From DIGJ01 sp041739345 (GTDB lineage: Bacteria > Bacillota > Clostridia > Lachnospirales > Lachnospiraceae), in assembly GCA_041739345.1 (NCBI GenBank), contig JBGSNZ010000036.1, positions 1-64,000 on the forward strand: a stretch of DNA of 64,000 nucleotides. The letters run 5' to 3'. The position numbers and the translations under genes were made by a program. The notes under the pieces were generated by a model. The model saw only the letters and a list, made by a program, of their open reading frames with translations. It was not told the DNA's origin and did no database searches. Positions 61,022 to 64,000 of the stretch are shown piece by piece. The first letter of the stretch is position 1; the number at the start of each line of letters is the position of its first letter.

Positions 61022-61693
61022 TTAATCATTTGCCTCAATAACAATAAACGTTCCTTCCTCAAATGTTACATATCCATTCTCCATAAGAAGTTCATTGCTT
61101 ACTCCAAGACTATTTCCCAATAGGAAATCAATTGAGTCTGTATTATATTTAAAACCAGATAATGTTACCGCCTTTACTTTGTCTCCAAACGGAATCAAAG
61201 AAAAATACGGTCCATACACCTTGTTCTTTTCTACTTCAAACGAGCAATCCTTAAGATAAATAAGATTATGCTCATCTAAAATGTACGCATCTACCTTTTT
61301 TTCTAAGGGTTTTTTTAATAGATGAATGTTAGCTAGCACATGATCCATCCTTGTCCCCGTTGCACCCATCAGGTATATTTCTTTTGCTCCTAATTGTAGC
61401 GCAAGCGAAATTGCTATCTGCGTATCTGTTTCATCTTTTTCAGGTTGAAATGAAAGTATCTTCGTTTTTATTTCCCCAGTTTTTACTCTTTTTCGGTACT
61501 CATTTATTAAATCTTGTGAAACCGTATCATAGTCGCCAACCAAATAGTCAATCGAAAGATTTATTTGGTTGCAAAGTGTGAGTGCACCATCCACACAAAT
61601 TATATTTTCAACTACATGATTATTCAAGAATTCTTTAATTAGAGATTGATTCAGTTTTCCACCAGTTATTATTAAGACGCAGTTTTCATCCAT
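61022..61693 (-). CDS. thiN: Thiamine pyrophosphokinase
   Basis: 223 aa. It converts thiamine and ATP to thiamine pyrophosphate. Motifs are DYLVGDYDTVS, FQPEKDETDTQIAI and GATGTRMDHVLANIHLL, which form the catalytic and substrate sites of this family. It lies 12 bp after the PilZ gene within the rsgA operon, matching the rsgA-rpe-thiN order of Firmicutes. Confidence 0.95.
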   Translation of the reverse strand: MDENCVLIITGGKLNQSLIKEFLNNHVVENIICVDGALTLCNQINLSIDYLVGDYDTVSQDLINEYRKRVKTGEIKTKILSFQPEKDETDTQIAISLALQLGAKEIYLMGATGTRMDHVLANIHLLKKPLEKKVDAYILDEHNLIYLKDCSFEVEKNKVYGPYFSLIPFGDKVKAVTLSGFKYNTDSIDFLLGNSLGVSNELLMENGYVTFEEGTFIVIEAND

Positions 61694-61705
61694 AATGCTA
61701 TTTTA

Positions 61706-62407
61706 TTAGTCTCCTTGCCGTTGTTTTTGTAATCGCTCTCTTTGGAGAGCAAACAGATATTTACCTAAATTTTTATCTGATCGCAAGAAAGTACATCCAT
61801 AAAACTCCATGAATTTATCATTACGGCGTTCCATATGCCTTACCACTTCACCCTTAAAGTACATACTTCCAAATGAAGTAAATAACGGAAATCCAATTTC
61901 ATCTCCTATGTTTAACAATTGATTGGTATAAAACCCGCAACCGTTTTCACTGACATCTTTTAGAAATCCTTCAAATTCTTCAACAGTGACTGTACCCACT
62001 TCATTTCCATAATCATCCATCTCTAATTCTTCTGCTTTTTCAATTGCTTCCTTATGGTGAAAACGGTACAAAACAATCTCATCACCAATATCCACACGAA
62101 ACGATTCTCGTCGATTAAAACTTACTCCTTCTTTATTACTGGCAAAGCAATGCATGGGAGTTTTATCCACTGTTTCTATGGTGCCCTTCACCTTGTCCCA
62201 TTGGAGTATATGTGTTTCATCACGATAGATAATATCCACTTCATCGGTATCCAGAAAACGAAACACCTTCGAACCCGATGCAATTAAAGTAATATATACT
62301 TTGCCTTGCATAGTGCTCTCAATAGTGCTTACTAATCGATAACGATAACCTGCTCTTGTAACATAAATCTCAAGTCCTCTACCGACCTTTAGATTTTCCA
62401 GTCGCAT
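61706..62407 (-). CDS. PilZ-domain protein (YcgR-like), second copy
   Basis: 233 aa. A YcgR-like N-terminal domain (about 1-95) precedes a PilZ domain with NRRESFRVDIGDE (RxxxR-type) and DVSENGCGFYTNQLLNIG (DxSxxG). It should bind c-di-GMP. Here it is inserted between rpe and thiN, away from the flagellar genes. The ATG 62405-62407 follows AAGGAGG; the in-frame TTG at 62413 is less likely. It overlaps the end of rpe by 29 bp. Confidence 0.82.
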   Translation of the reverse strand: MRLENLKVGRGLEIYVTRAGYRYRLVSTIESTMQGKVYITLIASGSKVFRFLDTDEVDIIYRDETHILQWDKVKGTIETVDKTPMHCFASNKEGVSFNRRESFRVDIGDEIVLYRFHHKEAIEKAEELEMDDYGNEVGTVTVEEFEGFLKDVSENGCGFYTNQLLNIGDEIGFPLFTSFGSMYFKGEVVRHMERRNDKFMEFYGCTFLRSDKNLGKYLFALQRERLQKQRQGD

Positions 62408-63059
62408 TCGCAAAAACCTCCTTAAACAAAGCTACATTAGTATCAATATCACCTCGAAATACAGAAGTACCCGCTACCAAAACATTTGCTCCTGCCTCCA
62501 TGATGCGAGTTGCGTTTTCGGCGCTAATACCGCCATCCACTTGAATATCGATATCATTATACCCGCCTGTCTTTAACATGGTTTTTAAATCTTTAATTTT
62601 CTTATAAGAACTTTCAATTAATTTTTGACCTCCAAAGCCTGGATTTACTGTCATTATAAGAATCATGTCCGCATCATCTAAAACATATTGAATGGCAGAA
62701 AGTGGTGTCGCCGGGTTTAATGCTACTGCAGCTTTCACGCCTTTACTTCTAATATATTGAAGCGTACGACTAAGATGTCTGCATGCTTCTGCATGCACAG
62801 TAATTCCGTCTGCTCCTGCTTCGACAAAATCATCAATATAACGGATTGGTTCTTCAATCATTAAATGAACATCAAAAAATCGTTCGGACCTATCACGTAC
62901 TGCTTTTATTACGGGCATTCCAAATGATATACTTGGAACAAACATACCATCCATTACATCAATATGCACATATTCTGCTCCAGCCTTATCTATCTTACTA
63001 ACGTCTTCTCCCAGATTTGAAAAGTCTGCTGCTAATAATGAAGGTGCTAATTTATACAT
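62379..63059 (-). CDS. rpe: Ribulose-phosphate 3-epimerase
   Basis: 226-aa TIM barrel interconverting ribulose-5-phosphate and xylulose-5-phosphate in the pentose phosphate pathway. Active-site motifs are EYVHIDVMDGMFVP, FDVHLMIEEP, MTVNPGFGGQ and the phosphate loop QVDGGI. It lies 10 bp after rsgA and overlaps the PilZ gene at its end. Confidence 0.97.
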   Translation of the reverse strand: MYKLAPSLLAADFSNLGEDVSKIDKAGAEYVHIDVMDGMFVPSISFGMPVIKAVRDRSERFFDVHLMIEEPIRYIDDFVEAGADGITVHAEACRHLSRTLQYIRSKGVKAAVALNPATPLSAIQYVLDDADMILIMTVNPGFGGQKLIESSYKKIKDLKTMLKTGGYNDIDIQVDGGISAENATRIMEAGANVLVAGTSVFRGDIDTNVALFKEVFANATGKSKGR

Positions 63060-63069
63060 CGTATTCTCC

Positions 63070-63951
63070 TTATTTGTATTTTCTAGTTTCTTTTAACTCT
63101 TTGTATAATTGAACATAATTATTATATCTTATTTTGCTGATTTTTTCTTCCTCTAATGCCTGTTTTACAGCGCAATCTGGTTCATTAATGTGAAGACATC
63201 CGCCAAAACGGCAATAATCCTCATAATCTAAAAACTCTGGAAAATATTTTTTTAATTCATCTTTCTCAATATCCTCAATACTTAAGGAACTAAATCCCGG
63301 TGTATCCATAATATAAGTGGAGCCTTCCATGCAAAAGAGTTCCGAGTGTCTTGTTGTATGCTTTCCTCTTTCTATTTTTACACTGATTTCACCTGTCTCC
63401 ATTTTTGCTTCGGGAATTAAATGATTGATTAAGGAAGATTTTCCAACACCAGAAGGACCCGCTAAAACGGTAGTTTTATCAATTAGAAGTCTGCGTAACT
63501 CTTCAACTCCCTTTTCTTCTACTGCACTAGTAAATAAGACTTGATACTTTCCCTTTGTATAAATATCAGCTAGGACGTTTAATTCCTTTTGTGTAACAGT
63601 ATCCATCTTGTTAAAACATACAATTGTTTCAACATCCTGCTTATTCATCATAAGCAAAAAACGATCTAATAAATTAAGATTTGGCTCTGGTCTTGCTACT
63701 GCAAAAATAATCAGTGCTTGATCAATATTGGAAACAGCCGGACGAATCAATTGATTCTTCCGGTCAGTAATTTCCATGATATTACCTTTTTTCTGATTCT
63801 CGTCAAGTACGTCGATCATTACATTGTCCCCAACGAGAGGCTTAATTTTTCTATTTCTAAAAATACCTTTTGCCTTACATTCATAAACTGCCATACCAGG
63901 TATATGAACGTAATAAAAACCGGCAATTCCTTTAATAATTTTACCTTGCAT
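63070..63951 (-). CDS. rsgA: Ribosome small subunit GTPase RsgA (circularly permuted)
   Basis: 293 aa. An OB-fold N-terminus (about 1-65), then the permuted GTPase order: G4 FNKMD before G1 AGPSGVGKSSLINHL and G3 DTPGFS. A C-terminal zinc knuckle (CRFGGCLHINEPDC) completes it. It acts late in 30S assembly. Its ATG overlaps the upstream stop by one base (TAATG), so it is coupled to that gene. Confidence 0.97.
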   Translation of the reverse strand: MQGKIIKGIAGFYYVHIPGMAVYECKAKGIFRNRKIKPLVGDNVMIDVLDENQKKGNIMEITDRKNQLIRPAVSNIDQALIIFAVARPEPNLNLLDRFLLMMNKQDVETIVCFNKMDTVTQKELNVLADIYTKGKYQVLFTSAVEEKGVEELRRLLIDKTTVLAGPSGVGKSSLINHLIPEAKMETGEISVKIERGKHTTRHSELFCMEGSTYIMDTPGFSSLSIEDIEKDELKKYFPEFLDYEDYCRFGGCLHINEPDCAVKQALEEEKISKIRYNNYVQLYKELKETRKYK

Positions 63952-64000
63952 TATTGTTTTACCTTCGTAAAGGAAACAGAATGAGTAGATCCAAATTTCT
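63951..64000 (-). CDS. C-terminus of an upstream gene, probably PASTA kinase PrkC (partial)
   Basis: Reading back from 64000, an open frame encodes KFGSTHSVSFTKVKQ and stops at TAA 63951-63953, overlapping the rsgA ATG by one base. The short end is compatible with the last PASTA repeat of PrkC, which precedes rsgA in most Firmicutes, but 15 residues cannot prove it. Only this end is inside the window. Confidence 0.5.
   Translation of the reverse strand, partial: KFGSTHSVSFTKVKQ

Overview
This 64 kb window is AT-rich chromosomal DNA from an endospore-forming, flagellated, low-GC Gram-positive bacterium. The genes for sigma-E, SpoIIGA, sigma-G, CodY, FliY, CheC/CheD and MraZ, and the protein sequences themselves, best fit a Clostridia member of the Lachnospiraceae type. 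This placement is inferred from gene content; no marker comparison was run. Every gene except sigG is on the minus strand, so transcription runs from 64000 towards 1. I see no rRNA, tRNA, CRISPR array, insertion sequence or prophage.

In transcription order:
(1) 64000-58953 is a housekeeping operon: the end of an upstream gene (probably the PASTA kinase prkC), rsgA, rpe, a PilZ gene, thiN, ychF and lgt, closed by a 22-bp-stem terminator. A tiny ORF lies between this terminator and the next.
(2) 58657-47157 is a reduced division and cell-wall cluster: mraZ, rsmH, an ftsL-like gene, two class B PBPs, mraY, murD, ftsW, divIB/ftsQ and ftsZ. It has tandem MraZ boxes at its promoter and lacks murE, murF, murG, murC and ftsA.
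(3) 47064-43280 is a sporulation sigma locus: spoIIGA-sigE behind a Spo0A-type promoter with abnormal spacing, an MBL-fold hydrolase, sigG on the opposite strand, and a YlmC/YmxH gene.
(4) 43271-38105 holds nrdR, then yifB-dprA-topA.
(5) 38027-37113 is codY, with a palindrome over its promoter.
(6) 37066-2322 is the large fla/che cluster. Its order is flgB, flgC, fliE, fliF, fliG, fliH, fliI, fliJ, motE-like, fliK, flgD, a TIGR02530-type gene, flgE | flbD, motA, motB, fliL | fliM, fliY, cheY, fliO, fliP, fliQ, fliR, flhB, flhA, flhF, flhG, PilZ, cheB, cheA, cheW, cheC, cheD, a 91-aa membrane gene, sigD, a DUF342 gene, a 101-aa gene, a DUF6115 gene and an MltG-like gene. A terminator after flgE and internal promoters (bars) suggest several transcription units rather than one.
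(7) 2334-389 is rpsB-tsf with a structured leader.
(8) 388-1 carries an unlisted 46-codon ORF whose 3' region can form two hairpins with complementary loops ahead of a terminator.

The gene order dprA-topA, codY-flgB...sigD-(swrB-like)-rpsB-tsf matches the Bacillus subtilis backbone, so the region is mostly ancestral. I found no clear new defence or mobile system. The items most worth a second look are the kissing-loop-like RNA at 18-139, the perfect 16-bp palindrome ahead of flgB, the spoIIG-type promoter, the MraZ box array, the inverted sigG with its MBL neighbour, the KTA (not KTG) motif in the second PBP, and several start-site corrections (fliH, fliG, flgB, flhB, flbD, mraZ).
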